Source of the DNA: Synanceia verrucosa
Taxonomy: Eukaryota > Chordata > Actinopteri > Perciformes > Synanceiidae
Assembly (NCBI GenBank): GCA_029721515.1
Contig: CM056559.1
Coordinates: forward strand, 8,557,001 to 8,621,000
DNA: 64,000 nt
Direction of reading: 5' to 3'
The notes below the pieces were generated by a model that did not search any database, had not been told where the DNA came from, and worked only from the letters and a program-made list of their open reading frames with translations. This document shows positions 49,378 to 59,861 of the stretch, in pieces; the first letter of the stretch is position 1, and the number at the start of each line of letters is the position of its first letter. The translations under genes were made by a program, and so were the position numbers.

Positions 49378-52300
49378 CATGTGGGCACATGCATCTACTA
49401 TGGCAGGCACATAGACAGACACTGACTTATTGTCTCTCCCAAATCTTGTAAAAGGGACAGTGAACCTCTTTGTGTCTTGTGTCCTGTTAAAGCTCCCGTG
49501 ACGAGAAACTGCCAATCCACACACAAAAACTCCAAACTCAAAAAATAAATTACATCAGAAATAATGAAAATATGTATTAATAATTCAGTAATGTATTCAG
49601 AAATAACTAAATGTTGATGCACTATGGAAAAACTGAACTGAACAAACTTTGTGTTCGGTCCATGTGTGGCTTGTTGGAGCTACAAGACTAAGCTTCCCCA
49701 GTACTTTTGCCTCAATGTAAACTTTGTGTGTGTGTGTGTGCGCGCACTCGCTCCCCCCTCCACGGTGATAATGGGGAGGTAACAAACTACATCTGCCCTG
49801 TGGTGCGTGGAGGGAGAAAATGTGGAGGAGAAAAAGAAAAAAAAGAGCAGGAGCGAGTTGAGCGCTTAGGGCAAGAGTAGAGCCTCGCTGGACGGGAGGT
49901 GAAGGGGTTAAATGCGCGGGACTGATCCTGCTGAGCCAGCAGCAATACGTTAAAGTGCAAGGTTTCATTGTAGCAGATACAGAATGAAACTCCTTCCCAT
50001 TAGTCACGCTAGTAACTGCAAAGACTCTTCACACTGCTTAACCCTTGCTACACTGCAAACAAACCACAGTGACAACGCAGGTAAAGCCCCTGTAATTGGG
50101 TAATGGCTTCTGTGTTCGTGTGTAAACTGGCACACACAATGAAATTATAGTAATTATAGCAGTGACAAAATTTGCAAACACATTTAACTTTCTCCAATTT
50201 GATAGGATGGGAGTGTAGGTCTGAATTCACACCTAGAATTCAGATGGAGTGACCTTTGGAGGGGGATTTTCATTTCTCCCCCCAGTCCTCTTCTAGAGTG
50301 AGCCTCCCACGCCATGCTACAGTACACACTGTCTCTGAGGAGCTTAGGGAGTTAAAACCAAGCATACCCTTCCTCCATTTAAAGCAGGGCATAATGATCA
50401 TCATAATCATCACACTGTGTCAACCAAGACACACCACAGCAAAGCAAGCAGTGCACTGAAACAATGGAACAAACCAAACACAAACCCATAATGGGAGGAC
50501 GTCTTACAGTGAAGCCAGTCATTACAAAAAATAAAATGAGAAGTTTTGTCTGCTATAGTTGTAATCATAATAGTTTTTGTTTACACAAAGAAAATGGATA
50601 CAAGCTGGCTTCATTTGAATGATTTTGTCAGCTCACAGCCATAACCTGGCAATTTTCCCAAAAGCTACTGAAATCCCTTGTTCAGAAAACCAAAAATAAT
50701 GGCAGAGGATAAAGTCTCCCTTTGGTTGTTCGTACGCTACAAATTATATTAATGAAACTGCTCCAAAACACACACCTTACCCCTCTGGAGAAGACATGTG
50801 TTGGCTCAGACCTCTCTCCAAACCAGTTGTTTTAGTGCTCCAAAAAAAGAAGCCATTTGATGCTAATTAAATCAAAATGGTGCATGAAATGCCTGGTGAT
50901 CAGCGCACAAAAAACCCAGCCCTGGCTGTTTGTTTTCATTATAACAGATCTGAAACGGCAATACACTGACATCTTCACATAAACTCAAAGAAGCCCCAAC
51001 CGTCTCATGAGGGCAGGGTGGGGAACTAGTAATATTGTTTCTGGCCAAACATTCAGCAATAATAAAACAACAATTACCATTCTGCATTCTCTCGTTTCCC
51101 TTCTCATTACAATTCGATTTAGAGCATCAGGTAAAAGGAACATCTGGCATGCAGTCTAATGTGGTTTACAGCGATGAACAATGTATGGAAAGCACAAAGC
51201 CTGCAGTGAGAGGGTAAACAGCGTAAACCATACTGCCCTTGAAAAGCTGACAGTGTATCTGGGGGTACTGTATATTTCATAGAAAATAACTTATTAACTA
51301 TAAACCATAAATGTAATATTAGTACATGAAAATAAACAAATACAATACATAACAGTGACTTGCACTATAACAGATCAAATGGCGCTTTTCCACTACACAG
51401 TAACGGCACGGCACAGTACGGTACGGTAAGGCCCAGTTTTGGTGCTTGTCCATTACAATTGAGTACCTCACAGTACCTCCTTGGCATGGGCGGGGTCATC
51501 ATATAGCAACGCGAAACTGAAGTCATTTACATGCGACACAGAAAACCGGGAAGAAGAAGAACAACAGCACTACTGTCACAAACAATGGAGGACACCGAAG
51601 TGATCATGTATTTGTTGCTCGCTCTGTGGAAAGGAACATTTGGACCTCCTTAACCGACCATGGGGTTGTTTTCTGCGATGCCATTTTCTCGTGTAACAAC
51701 AGTGAAGCAGTTGCCTGTTTTAAAAATGGTGGGGTTGAGTTGTGTTTGGCTTTTACAGGCTAATTGGACGTTGCGCATCCAATGACGCTTCCAATGACGA
51801 CACTCATTGACCAATCAGTGGAAGGTAGTCGGCTGACGTTATGTTTTAGTATCGCTTCGGCTCGCTTGGAACAGGGCTGAGGAGGTACAAAAATAGTAGC
51901 TAGTACCAGGTACTAGTGGAAAAGCGCCACAACCGTGTAGAGCCGTACTGTACCGTGCCTGTAGAAAAGGAACAGTTGTTTAACAGCAAACTGTGGGCTC
52001 ACATCACACATCAGTAACCCAGGCAGTTGATGAAAAGCATGTAATCATGTACTGTTAATGTATCTTGAAAATTTAATATAGAAAGTATTAAAAAAGTGTT
52101 ACTGATAAAAATATCCAGCAGTATATGAAATACTTACAATTAACACCACCACTGAGAATGACTAATTGCCTTGTTAATATTAATGTACTAATATTAGTGA
52201 GTTTGCTTGTACCTGTATTTGAATGAGTGTATTTGTATCTGTTATATGTGTAGCACACAATTTACACATCCTATTTGCACTAAAGTAAAGACATAAAAAA

Positions 52301-55300
52301 AATTAAATGAATATGAAGTCTGACAAATAAAGTAAATACAATATATATATATGAAGAATAAAACGTTTTATTTCTTACTCCAGTCTTGTCACAGAGTCGC
52401 AGGGTGTTGAAGGAGCCCACGGCAAACATCTCTCCATCCGGAGCCCAAGACAAAGAGGTGACCGGGTAGTCATGAGACGACGACGAGTAAAGCAAACGAC
52501 CAAAGCTGTCCCATACCTGTTGATGGAGGACATTGTTGAAATGACAAAAAAAACAAAAAACAAAAAACAATTCCCCATCACAACAAAATATCTAAAAATG
52601 TACTCAAATACTGCCCACCTTATATTTACAGTCTTCTCCACCAGACAGTATGATGTCGTTAACTGAATTCCAGTCGACCGTCAGGACAATCCCATCATGG
52701 GCCTTCCACTACAGAGAGAGAGAGGGGAAAAACAGAATTTATGTTAGTACAATATAATGATGCTATCCATACATAATGTCTCCCATGTGAAGAGAAGTGG
52801 TTACATGTTTATAATATGCAGAAAAGTCTGTCACTAGCCTTATCTTACTATGTTCCTGTCTTGTTTCTGTTCTGTTTCTTGTTTCAGTGTTTTGTAGCCT
52901 ACTTGTTCACTCCATGCACCCAAAGTGTTTCTGTGTAAGGGACTGTAGGGTCCTGTTTGTCATACCCTTTTCATATCGAATAACCACGCCAGACAATATC
53001 CAACTCATAGTCAAACCCTAGCTGGCTGACGCAGGTTAAACCTTTCAGATTGAGCTCTCACTTGCATCACTGGATGTGATCTGTGTGCTTGTGCCTGCAT
53101 GTGTGGTAATAGCTGAGGGAGAGAAAAAGGGTTGAGAAGGCACACATTAAACCTATTTACCTAAGGTCCTAGGTGGTGTTTGGCTTCAAGAAGAATAATA
53201 AACAAATGTATACATGAACAAGAAGAACACTCAGTGGTGTGAAATGTAGCGCTGCATCCTCATCCTCCTAGAAACACTCAAAGACGTATAGATCTATTAC
53301 ATTTTTGTTCCTCTTATTCAAGCCTTGTGCCAATCAATGAAGCTTGAGGCAAAGGGACCAGTGATTTCAGATCATTGGGCAGGTAAATTCTAAGCAAAAT
53401 CCACATGAGATAAAAAAAAGATACTGACAACAGAAAAGAAACTCACTCAAAACTACTATGTGGATGGAAAAGCAGATAATGAACGTAGCTACACAGGCCA
53501 CAAACTGAGCAAACCTACAGGGTTACTAGGTTACATTATTATCAGGACTTTGTGAGTCCATAGCAATTAAAGTAATAAGTGATATTTTATATCATTATCA
53601 GATTTTTCATTATTTATTATACAGCAATATGTTTGTAGGGTGTGAATTGTTGTTAGTTCACTGATACATTGGGATCTCATTTACCCATTTAGCCTTATTA
53701 TAAAAAAACTCTGCATGCAGAATGTGGTTCATGCTCCAACAGTTTTTAAGTTGATTGTATGGCCATTATCGCATGTTTTGAGACATTAACAGAGTTAGTT
53801 AAGCAGTGGCATCTAAAAATCATGACATATTAAATCTTAACCCATTAACTTTTCACGGATGTTTATCCCTTAAAAGAATGCATAAAGGTAGTGTACCTGT
53901 ATGACTTTGGCGCTGGGCTGCAAAGGCTTGATGACCAGCTGTCTTCCTGATGTGTAGAGGATTCTGTCCGAGTCTGGACCCCAGGCCACCGAATACACAG
54001 GAGACCCTGCAGAGACAGAGATGAACACATGATGAGATCTTGTATTAATCTAAAAACAAGAGCAATGGATTGAGGTTCCATTCATAAGGACTTTGCATCT
54101 TACTTGATGTAAAAATTTTGCATATGTATTTCTCATTCTCTTTGACAACTAGGAGCTGGTTTGATCAATATCTCTCGGATGGAGCAGTGCCATTCCTCCT
54201 CACAGAAGGTATCATATTCTCTCAGAGATCTCACCTCATTCAGCACTTAAGCTTGCCGGCACACCAGCTGAGAAAACCTGCCTAATCTCTATAGTAGAAG
54301 CACAAATGTGTGTGCTTACACGCACGTATATGAGGAAAATGTGTGAGTGAGAGTTGGTTTGTGGCTATGCACATGTGGAGGGGAGAGGGCCTGACATTTA
54401 ACCCCACTCCAGGTGCATGTGGTTTTTCACAAATGCCAACTCGTCACATGATCTAAATCTGACAAAAGGTGACGAAAGAGGTTGAGGCAAGTCACTTTTA
54501 ACCTCTCGTTCTTTCTTTTAAAATGGGTCATAGTACCTGAGAAGAATAGCCTGCTCCGGTAGTATGTATGTGTGTGTGTGCGTGTGTGTGTATGGAGTTA
54601 CAGACTAGAAAAGAGAAGCAACACCTGCAGTGATTTGAGTACCACATGGAGGATGGTGTGTGTGCATCTGTGGCTACGCTACTATATCCAGGTGTTCTAC
54701 AAATCTGTAGGTCTGTTGAGCAGCCCACCAGGCAACTCATTCTACCAAGCTAAGGAAAATGTTCCTAAATACTGAAGCTGAATCGCTGTTCCCCTGCCAG
54801 GTTTTACCACAGCACCCGTCATTCAGCAGGAGTGCGCCATCCACTTCCCCAGAAGCCAAATTTCATCCATCCCCCTTTTCTTTTTTTCTGTCCCACAACT
54901 GAGTAGAAACATTTAATAACTCACACAGCACAATGAATCAATTAATAAGTAAGCCATCTGTAATGTGAATGCTGGATAGAGCAATGTATCATTAGGAGTC
55001 TTTCTTTATGGCTTTTAATAAAACTCAACTCCTATAAAGCTTTGAAACTTTATGGCGCTTTTAATAAAAAAAACACAGAACTCTTCATTTGGTTGTGCTG
55101 AGCACAATTACTTTCTAAAAGGCTCAGCAGATGCGCGCGCACACAAACACACCACACACATGACATTGATTGTCATTTTAAATTACCTGGCTTGAGTAAA
55201 AAGGCAGCTTCAACACAAAAGTGATTGCTCAGCATGTACATGTTGCAACCACACATACTGTTTTTATAATGAAAGCATAATACCAATGCAAAATGTAGAA

Positions 55301-58300
55301 TGAAAGTTTCTGTCAAACAATATGTAAGGTGTTGATTCAAATTTTTAAATTTCAGAGACCTTAAAAAGGCAGCTAGCCTTAGCCTACCATTTTATTTATA
55401 GGCTGCAAATTTCTTTCTATAACTTGAACTTGTTATTCTTGAATAAATTCTTTATTTGTGCTTCTTGCATTTTTTTCTCTCTGTCACAAGAGGCACACTT
55501 TGAGCCAGAAGGTCCAAAAGGAATCAGTACTGTGTGTGAGGGAGAGAGAGAGATGTAATTGGTGTTGGTATGTTGTGTTTACTAAATGCCTGCAGCTGGT
55601 TGGTCAAGACTGCTTGTATATTGCTTCCGCTGATGGCTGGCTGCTGGTAAAGATGTGTCCTGCTTTAAACTGTATAGGTGTCAAACACATGTAGGGCCAG
55701 AAAACAGAGTTAGCCAAAATTTAAATTGTTGATAGTTTTGATGAGTTAAATTTAGTTTCTGTGTGTTTCGAGAAGTGAGGTAAAGTATTTGACTGGAGTC
55801 TGGTGACTTTAGGGAAAGCATGTTAATTATAAATATAAATAGCGTCATAGATTCATCGTTCATGGCTGGAAAAATACTTGTGACTACTGCAGAGTCATTT
55901 GTCACGGGAATGATCATAGATTGTCATCATTCCCTAACTAAAGTTTCTCCTCTGACATTCATCATTATCATAATCAAGATTTAGCCATCATCTCTCATAT
56001 TTTTGTCTTATATTCACTAGTCACTCTTTTAGGTATTGCAAGCAAATGAGCATCAGCATCATTATTGTGACAACACAGAGAGAGCATGCATGCTCTGCTT
56101 TGTTGTTTCACTTTTGTGAGCGGCATCATATAATTATGGTTTTACACAAACACTACATAAATACTATGTGGTTTAAAGTCAGCTAAGTAAAGCAAGGGTC
56201 TTTAGCCTTACCTTGACTAGCCAGTGTTGAGCGTAGCATCCCACTTTTTGACCAGATCTTGATCTGCCCATCCTCTCCAGCTAAATAATTAGATAAACAA
56301 ATTCACAAAATGATATTTTTCATTCAAAATTCTATAGCAGGCAGATTAAACAAACGTGGCAATGAAAATATGCATGTCCCTATCATTTTACCTGTAATAA
56401 GAGCAGTCCCATCATAGTTCCATCTTCCAGCCAAAACAGCTCCCTTGTGTGCTTCAACACTCTTCTCAACACGTCCTGTCTTGGTGGTCAGGTGGAACTT
56501 CCCTGCAAAGAGACAAAAAGAGGCTTACTGCATGGCAATTTCACATTGTAACACTGATCTGGGTTTTTACAGTCTATAATTCACCAACATCACTGTCTGT
56601 TGTCTGGCTACTATGTGGATGTCGTCTGCTAAGACCATGGTTTAGGTTGCTTGCATGAGGCAAATGGGCTGAACATTTTTATGGCCAACCCAGAACACCA
56701 GTAAGGACGAAATATTTACTAACCTTAAAAAACAAAAGCACAATAAGTATCAATCTCCTAACATACACTCAGAGACAAATACACATTTCCTCCTTCAAGC
56801 TAAATTACATGCCATAAAGTGCATGAGTCAAACTAAAGGGTTTGTGTTGGTTAAATTAGAGCAATTGCTAGACACGAATGGTGATCAGGCATGGAGACAG
56901 TTATTGAAGACACTAGCCTAACATATACTTTGCGGCAGTGTGTATTAAAAAATTCTGGATGTTCTATGTAATTTCTGGTGGCCTAAAACTGCAAATCAGC
57001 ATGCTGCTGCTCTCTCCCATTTCTAAATTTGGATATCCCAACAAAAGTGGATGTTACTGGTCCAGCAGGTAGTGAGTGGTTTAACAGGCATCTACAGCTG
57101 TTCTTAAGGACTCTATTACATGAAAAAAAAACTTAAATTTACATAAAAACACACTTTCTGACTATATTTACATAGACATTCACAATAAACATGTGTGATG
57201 CGTTTGTTTTTATGATAGTTTATGTTGTTCTTTGTCCACCTGCAATATACAACCCCGATGACAACATATAAACCACTATTTTACTTCAATTTATATACGG
57301 TTTGTTGGGAAATTTCTGATGACACATCTGTGTGAAATCTATTATGACGCCACATTGTAGTTCTGCAAGTGAATGAGAATGACGCACTGTCATGCTTCAT
57401 GCTTAATTTGATCCGCTTTGGGACACGTCTACTTCATTCCACACAGAAATATTTTGAGGTAGAATGTCAAATGCTGCATTTAGCAATTATGCTTTGCCAT
57501 GAACAAATATTAGGCATCCCAAAAAACAATAAAGCCTAGTTATTAATTTGATGCTTAGACCATTAAATTTAGCCTTAAAAGCGGGGACAGAAAATATCAC
57601 CAGAAACACAAAAAGATACAAAATCCTATTTTTCACACACAGGAAAGAGGTCAAACTTCATGTGCATTATACCAAAAACAAAGGCAGCCTAATTAAATAA
57701 GATTAGAAAAAGCCACAACATTAATAGAGCTCTTCCACTGAAAAGTCCTGGCTGTTTTAAACTATATCACACAAATACCTTATAAAAATATCCTGTACAT
57801 AATCCAGATTTCCAAAAAAAATGTGACAAAATCTTTAAGTCGACACCAGTTTCTAAACTGTGTGATTGTCATGTTTTCTTTCCAGTGGAAAAAAATGCAT
57901 TTCAAACAACAACACTACAAATATTTAACAAGGCACAAAGCAGAAGAAAGTTGCAAAAGTGAATCGTAACAGAGTTTTCACTCTCTAGTCTGCCAGAGAA
58001 AATTGCTGCTTCAGTTTGTGGGTGTGTTTATGCAACCCTACACTGCCATTAGTGTTGTGACCACACATTGCCTGCCATAACAGTACATCCATATTATGTG
58101 TGTTTATATCTAATATAGGCTAAAGAGGAGACATAAAAGGCCAAGTGGATACACGTCACACAAACTTTAGCGCCGAGTTTACTGTTACAAATATACGGAA
58201 AACAAAAATCCACGTTTAATGATCTGCCATTGAAGACCCAATTAAACTAGAGCAGAGTGCAATACTACTATCCTCTTCCAATCCTCTAATTGTTTGTTAT

Positions 58301-59240
58301 CACTATTATATGGTCATAATTTTTCTGTAAATTAATTTTGTGTTCTTTATAACATTGAGAAATGGCAGAGTGTGTTTTCTGCACTGTATATTATTTATTT
58401 TTGTTATGTTTGTGCAGTTTTAAATTGTGTAAATGAGATAAAGATAAGATAATCCTTTATTCGTCCCACAGATGGAGAAATTTGCAGCATTACAGAAGCA
58501 AAGTGGATAGTGCAAGATTACAAAGAGGGCCTTTAAAAACTGAGAAATAAGAAATAAATATAAAAATATCAAAGGTATCATACTAATGAGGATGATTTAC
58601 TTTAACTTATTTGAATTTTTTTTAGTTGGTTGAGTGAACATTTGAGAACTGCTATTCAATCAGTGTTCTCCAGCTAACTTTATGCTTTGTTTATTTTAGT
58701 GAATAAAGGGACTTGCCATCACTGCTGGTAAGGACAAAGATCTCAGCCTGGTTCTGTTTCTTTTCACCAATGGTCTTGGGAAACCAGTGTAGATCAAAAG
58801 GATAAATGTCCTCTGGCAATTTAACAACCAGACTGGTCTCACTGGTCAACAGGTTCCACTTGAGGATCTGGTGGTCCTCGCTGCATGAGTACAGCTCATC
58901 TGCTGTGGTCCAGCCAACACAGCTCACAATTTCCTTATGTAATCTGCTGTTAAGGAAAATAATCTAGTGGAGTTATTAGGGTTTGCTTCTGCAATAAATA
59001 GAGAATGAGTATATTTTATATTTGGTACAGATTATGTGCATGATCGGGCCAAGCAATAGGAAGTAATCTACCATAACAAACGCTATTATTGACATTACTT
59101 CTAGTGGTGCCCACAACAATGTTAACAGCAGTGAAGTTGTGTTTGATAATAGACATTTGAACTGTATACTAAACACCAATATAAGACGTCACAGAAAGGA
59201 TATGTTTGGGTTCCTGGAGCAGCGACGTTTTTAATCTCAT
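26526..59240 (-). CDS. ift80: IFT80, intraflagellar transport complex B subunit (19 coding exons)
   Basis: The complete coding region was spliced by hand: 2334 nt, 777 residues plus TAA, the length I recall for human IFT80. Exons: 59240-59204, 58938-58717, 56502-56392, 56280-56212, 54006-53897, 52708-52619, 52516-52379, 34751-34572, 33250-33132, 32717-32643, 32156-31993, 31916-31852, 30691-30556, 30461-30314, 29310-29139, 27780-27691, 27525-27353, 27264-27141, 26636-26526. IFT80 is a WD40-type subunit of IFT-B that moves cargo along cilia; human mutations cause skeletal ciliopathies. WD repeats (GEDGQIKIWS, WDSFGRLLYSS, GNGHVIFAHVVEQHWEW) fill the N-terminal propellers. The C-terminal third (WEDALRLCRFAK, QEAEATLLQAGLIYQAI, ETNKRFLQYAEG) is the helical TPR-like part. 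The first coding intron is U12-type and the next is GC-AG; all others are GT-AG. Confidence 0.97.
27141..27264 (-). CDS. ift80: IFT80 exon 18
   Basis: Residues 701-741: ALELAVKHKTHVDTVLAYRK through FLQYAEG. Acceptor gcgtcaag is pyrimidine-poor, but frame and homology fix it. Donor GAAGGG|gtgagt. Confidence 0.95.
27353..27525 (-). CDS. ift80: IFT80 exon 17
   Basis: Residues 643-699: LPRVQYIKFIKEQPSKES through IDLFNWE, helical C-terminal part. Acceptor tctctcag, donor GAGAG|gtacag. Confidence 0.95.
27691..27780 (-). CDS. ift80: IFT80 exon 16
   Basis: Residues 613-642: DQSLWACLAGMAMANRELTT and AEMAYAAIGE. Phase 0 at both ends. Confidence 0.95.
29139..29310 (-). CDS. ift80: IFT80 exon 15
   Basis: Residues 556-612, from DFSRAPHILSYVGTKVTLR to ARWEDALRLCRFAK. 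This is the junction between the second propeller and the helical domain. Acceptor atttgaag, donor CCAAG|gtaaaa. Confidence 0.95.
29325..29370. repeat. (CA)n-rich tract
   Basis: Interrupted CA repeat in an IFT80 intron, just upstream of exon 15 on the coding strand. Confidence 0.8.
30314..30461 (-). CDS. ift80: IFT80 exon 14
   Basis: Residues 507-554: SMVHSMAWNDAANILCGIQD, then FTVWYYPSAVF, a WD repeat of the second propeller. Acceptor tcctgtag, donor GGCAG|gtagac. Confidence 0.95.
30556..30691 (-). CDS. ift80: IFT80 exon 13
   Basis: Residues 461-505: LEVVEIALDQCGPSTERKIA, then FIDKNRDLYLTSVRHLG. Acceptor ttatgtag, donor AATTG|gtgaga. Confidence 0.95.
31852..31916 (-). CDS. ift80: IFT80 exon 12
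   Basis: Residues 440-460: ILLFDALTGKALGDGKPLTH followed by K. Acceptor cttaccag, donor CACAAG|gtgggc. Confidence 0.95.
31993..32156 (-). CDS. ift80: IFT80 exon 11
   Basis: Residues 385-438: HFLLVDGAGLYTFSHEGQLI, then SSPKFPGMRADILNAQSVSL. Acceptor cgcttag, donor AAAAAG|gtgagg. Confidence 0.95.
32643..32717 (-). CDS. ift80: IFT80 exon 10
   Basis: Residues 360-383: SKNWNTPIIFDLKEGTVSLI, then LQAE. Acceptor gtaccag|CTCAAA, donor GAGAA|gtgagt. Confidence 0.95.
33132..33250 (-). CDS. ift80: IFT80 exon 9
   Basis: Residues 320-358: VRNVMNDAVDILEFRDRVIK, then TSLQCYVY. The donor TATAA|gtcagt is weak but is the only one that keeps the YVYNSKNW reading. Confidence 0.93.
33940..33998. repeat. Two short (GT)n runs
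   Basis: Two runs of about 9 GT units separated by about 23 bases, in the IFT80 intron between exons 8 and 9. Confidence 0.85.
34572..34751 (-). CDS. ift80: IFT80 exon 8
   Basis: Residues 260-319: WSYALEKPNTGSVFSLAWSA, CGNGHVIFAHVVEQHWEWKN and LTKRRTMQ. 180 nt, phase 0 at both ends. Confidence 0.97.
36043..36066. repeat. (ACGC)n run
   Basis: About six tandem ACGC units in IFT80 intron 7. Confidence 0.9.
36201..36245. repeat. Perfect 45-nt hairpin palindrome
   Basis: Arms 36201-36221 and 36225-36245 are exact reverse complements (21 nt each; the left arm begins ACAATTGGGGGCATGG) around the loop GAC. It may be a foldback remnant; no target duplication was found. Confidence 0.95.
36959..37596. 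mobile_element. hAT-type MITE with internal 223-bp tandem duplication
   Basis: 638 bp with terminal inverted repeats of 132 bp (36959-37090 and 37465-37596) that differ at one base in the ends CAGAG/CAGGG. The 8-bp sequence GTTATTGT flanks it on both sides (36951-36958 and 37597-37604), the target-site length of hAT elements. Inside, 37051-37273 and 37274-37496 are identical as read. No transposase. Confidence 0.93.
37051..37496 (+). repeat. Exact 2 x 223-bp tandem repeat
   Basis: Each unit begins GCTCCAGCTGTGTTGATTG. The second copy starts 223 bp after the first, and a third partial boundary (GCTGGAGCTG) starts 223 bp after that. Each unit carries its own inverted ends (CCCTCTGCG / CGCAGAGGG). 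Confidence 0.95.
47088..47128. repeat. (GA)n run
   Basis: About 20 GA units with one C interruption. A (TC)n run lies 75 bp further on (47204-47224), so the pair could fold back in RNA. Confidence 0.9.
49304..49375. repeat. (CA)n microsatellite, about 72 bp
   Basis: The longest dinucleotide run of the window, with a single G interruption at 49321; likely highly variable between individuals. Confidence 0.95.
51381..51975. mobile_element. MITE-like element with nested inverted ends
   Basis: Perfect 15-bp inverted ends GGCGCTTTTCCACTA at 51381-51395 and 51914-51928. Just outside the right end, a further inverted match to the left subterminal sequence (ccgtactgtaccgtgcc versus ggcacggcacagtacgg) suggests the true right end is near 51975. 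No convincing target duplication; superfamily undetermined. Confidence 0.7.
52379..52516 (-). CDS. ift80: IFT80 exon 7
   Basis: Residues 214-259: VWDSFGRLLYSSSSHDYPVT, then WAPDGEMFAVGSFNTLRLCD. 138 nt, phase 0 at both ends; donor ACTGGA|gtaaga. Confidence 0.97.
52619..52708 (-). CDS. ift80: IFT80 exon 6
   Basis: Residues 184-213: WKAHDGIVLTVDWNSVNDII, then SGGEDCKYK. Acceptor tctctgtag, donor ATAAG|gtgggc. Confidence 0.96.
53897..54006 (-). CDS. ift80: IFT80 exon 5
   Basis: Residues 148-183: SPVYSVAWGPDSDRILYTSG, then QLVIKPLQPSAKVIQ. Acceptor tctgcag, donor ATACAG|gtacac. Confidence 0.96.
56212..56280 (-). CDS. ift80: IFT80 exon 4
   Basis: Residues 125-146: GEDGQIKIWSKSGMLRSTLA, then SQ. 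Acceptor ttatttag, donor CAAG|gtaagg. Confidence 0.95.
56392..56502 (-). CDS. ift80: IFT80 exon 3
   Basis: Residues 88-123: KFHLTTKTGRVEKSVEAHKG, then AGRWNYDGTALIT. Acceptor tttgcag|GGAAG joins to a GC donor upstream. Confidence 0.95.
58438..58572 (-). mobile_element. Short LINE 3'-end fragment
   Basis: The motif 'gataagataatcctttattcgtccc' followed by 'ggagaaatttgcagcattacag' and 'agtggatagtgcaag' recurs at the 3' ends of fish LINEs. Its tail (ATCTT-type repeats) is on the minus strand. It lies in the IFT80 GC-AG intron. Confidence 0.6.
58717..58938 (-). CDS. ift80: IFT80 exon 2
   Basis: Residues 14-86: KEIVSCVGWTTADELYSCSE through HWFPKTIGEKK and FVLTSSD. It begins right after gattac (AC 3' end of a U12 intron) and ends GATG|gcaagt (GC donor). 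With these two ends the protein matches the human reading without gaps. Confidence 0.95.
58717..59203 (-). other. U12-type AT-AC intron of IFT80 (signals 59203-58939) and following exon 2
   Basis: The intron itself is 59203-58939. Its 5' end reads ATATCCTTT, the U12 AT-AC consensus. A perfect U12 branch site TTCCTTAAC lies at 58957-58949, about 10 nt before the terminal AC at 58940-58939. Only this choice restores the conserved EPKHKEIVSCVGW reading; GT-AG alternatives insert extra residues or stops. Confidence 0.9.
59204..59240 (-). CDS. ift80: IFT80 exon 1 (start codon)
   Basis: MRLKTSLLQEPK plus the first base of His13; matches the human start MRLKISLLKEPKH. The intron begins immediately with atatccttt. 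The exon probably starts near 59259, after the acceptor cgtttag, so it carries about 19 nt of 5' UTR. Confidence 0.95.
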
Positions 59241-59446
59241 GGTGTTGCTCTATCGATCCCTAAACGAACAAAACATCGCCAGTTAGGAACAGTTACTCAC
59301 ATTAAAACTCATAATGCCACATCACTGTCAATCCAACACGCAGAAAAAAACAATATAAAAGACCAAAAAAAGATAAACCGCACCCTGTAGACTAGGCGAC
59401 TCAGCGGTTAGCATGCTCTGGTAGCTAAATGAAACAAGCGTCTGCA

Positions 59447-59460
59447 GTTGCTACGGTACC
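59447..59460. promoter_or_regulatory. RFX X-box-like motif
   Basis: GTTGCTACGGTACC resembles the imperfect palindrome GTTNCC-N-GGNAAC bound by RFX factors, known regulators of ciliary genes. One half (GTTGCT) fits well; the other is weak. It falls in the inferred first intron, between the non-coding exon and the start codon. Confidence 0.3.
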
Positions 59461-59663
59461 TGCCACCGTTGCTAATGTGAATCCTGAGGTCCCCGTGCCT
59501 TGAATGCCACTTAGATGCAAACGTTAACTTGGTACTCTGGATAAAACGGACATCCTTCTGTCGCGACTAACTTTATTATGAGACAACCAGCAATGTATGC
59601 GTGTCATTTACCCCAGCAATAGATGCATGAATAGGCAATATAACACAGAGTAAGTGTGTTCAC

Positions 59664-59740
59664 CTGCAATTTCTCGCTAATGTTATCAAAGCTAACTCTG
59701 TTAGCCATATAATCTGGGTCATAGGAAGAAGCTTCAAAGG
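59664..59740 (-). other. Probable non-coding first exon of IFT80
   Basis: A strong donor, TTGCAG|gtgaac at 59664/59663, faces the acceptor cgtttag|GGATCG at 59260/59259 just before the start codon. The transcription start is not known; the exon end at 59740 is a guess bounded by the LINE. Confidence 0.45.
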
Positions 59741-59743
59741 TTA

Positions 59744-59751
59744 TCGCGAGA
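59744..59751. promoter_or_regulatory. TCGCGAGA promoter motif
   Basis: Eight of ten bases of the TCTCGCGAGA element seen in TATA-less vertebrate housekeeping promoters. It lies between the inferred first exon and the LINE tail. Confidence 0.4.
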
Positions 59752-59861
59752 GTTCTTCTTCTTCTTGTGGGGTTTTATTGGCGGTTGGCAAACAACGTAT
59801 TGGTGCATTACCGCCACCAACTGGTAAGGAGTGTGAATCAGGATGACTACTAATACCCCTT

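Larger units (their letters stand above)
34752..52378 (-). other. IFT80 intron 7, 17.6 kb
   Basis: The largest intron of the gene. Apart from the listed MITEs and microsatellites I see no exon-like or RNA-gene signal; open frames inside lack family motifs. Confidence 0.6.

Noticed and set aside
58939..59193. GT-AG splicing of IFT80 coding intron 1 (donors gtgacg or gtctta)
   Set aside because: These add extra residues between EPKH and EIVSC or create stops, while the U12 AT-AC signals fit exactly.
26526..59740. miR-15/16 cluster, which lies near IFT80 in mammals
   Set aside because: I looked for TAGCAGCAC-type mature sequences on both strands and found none.
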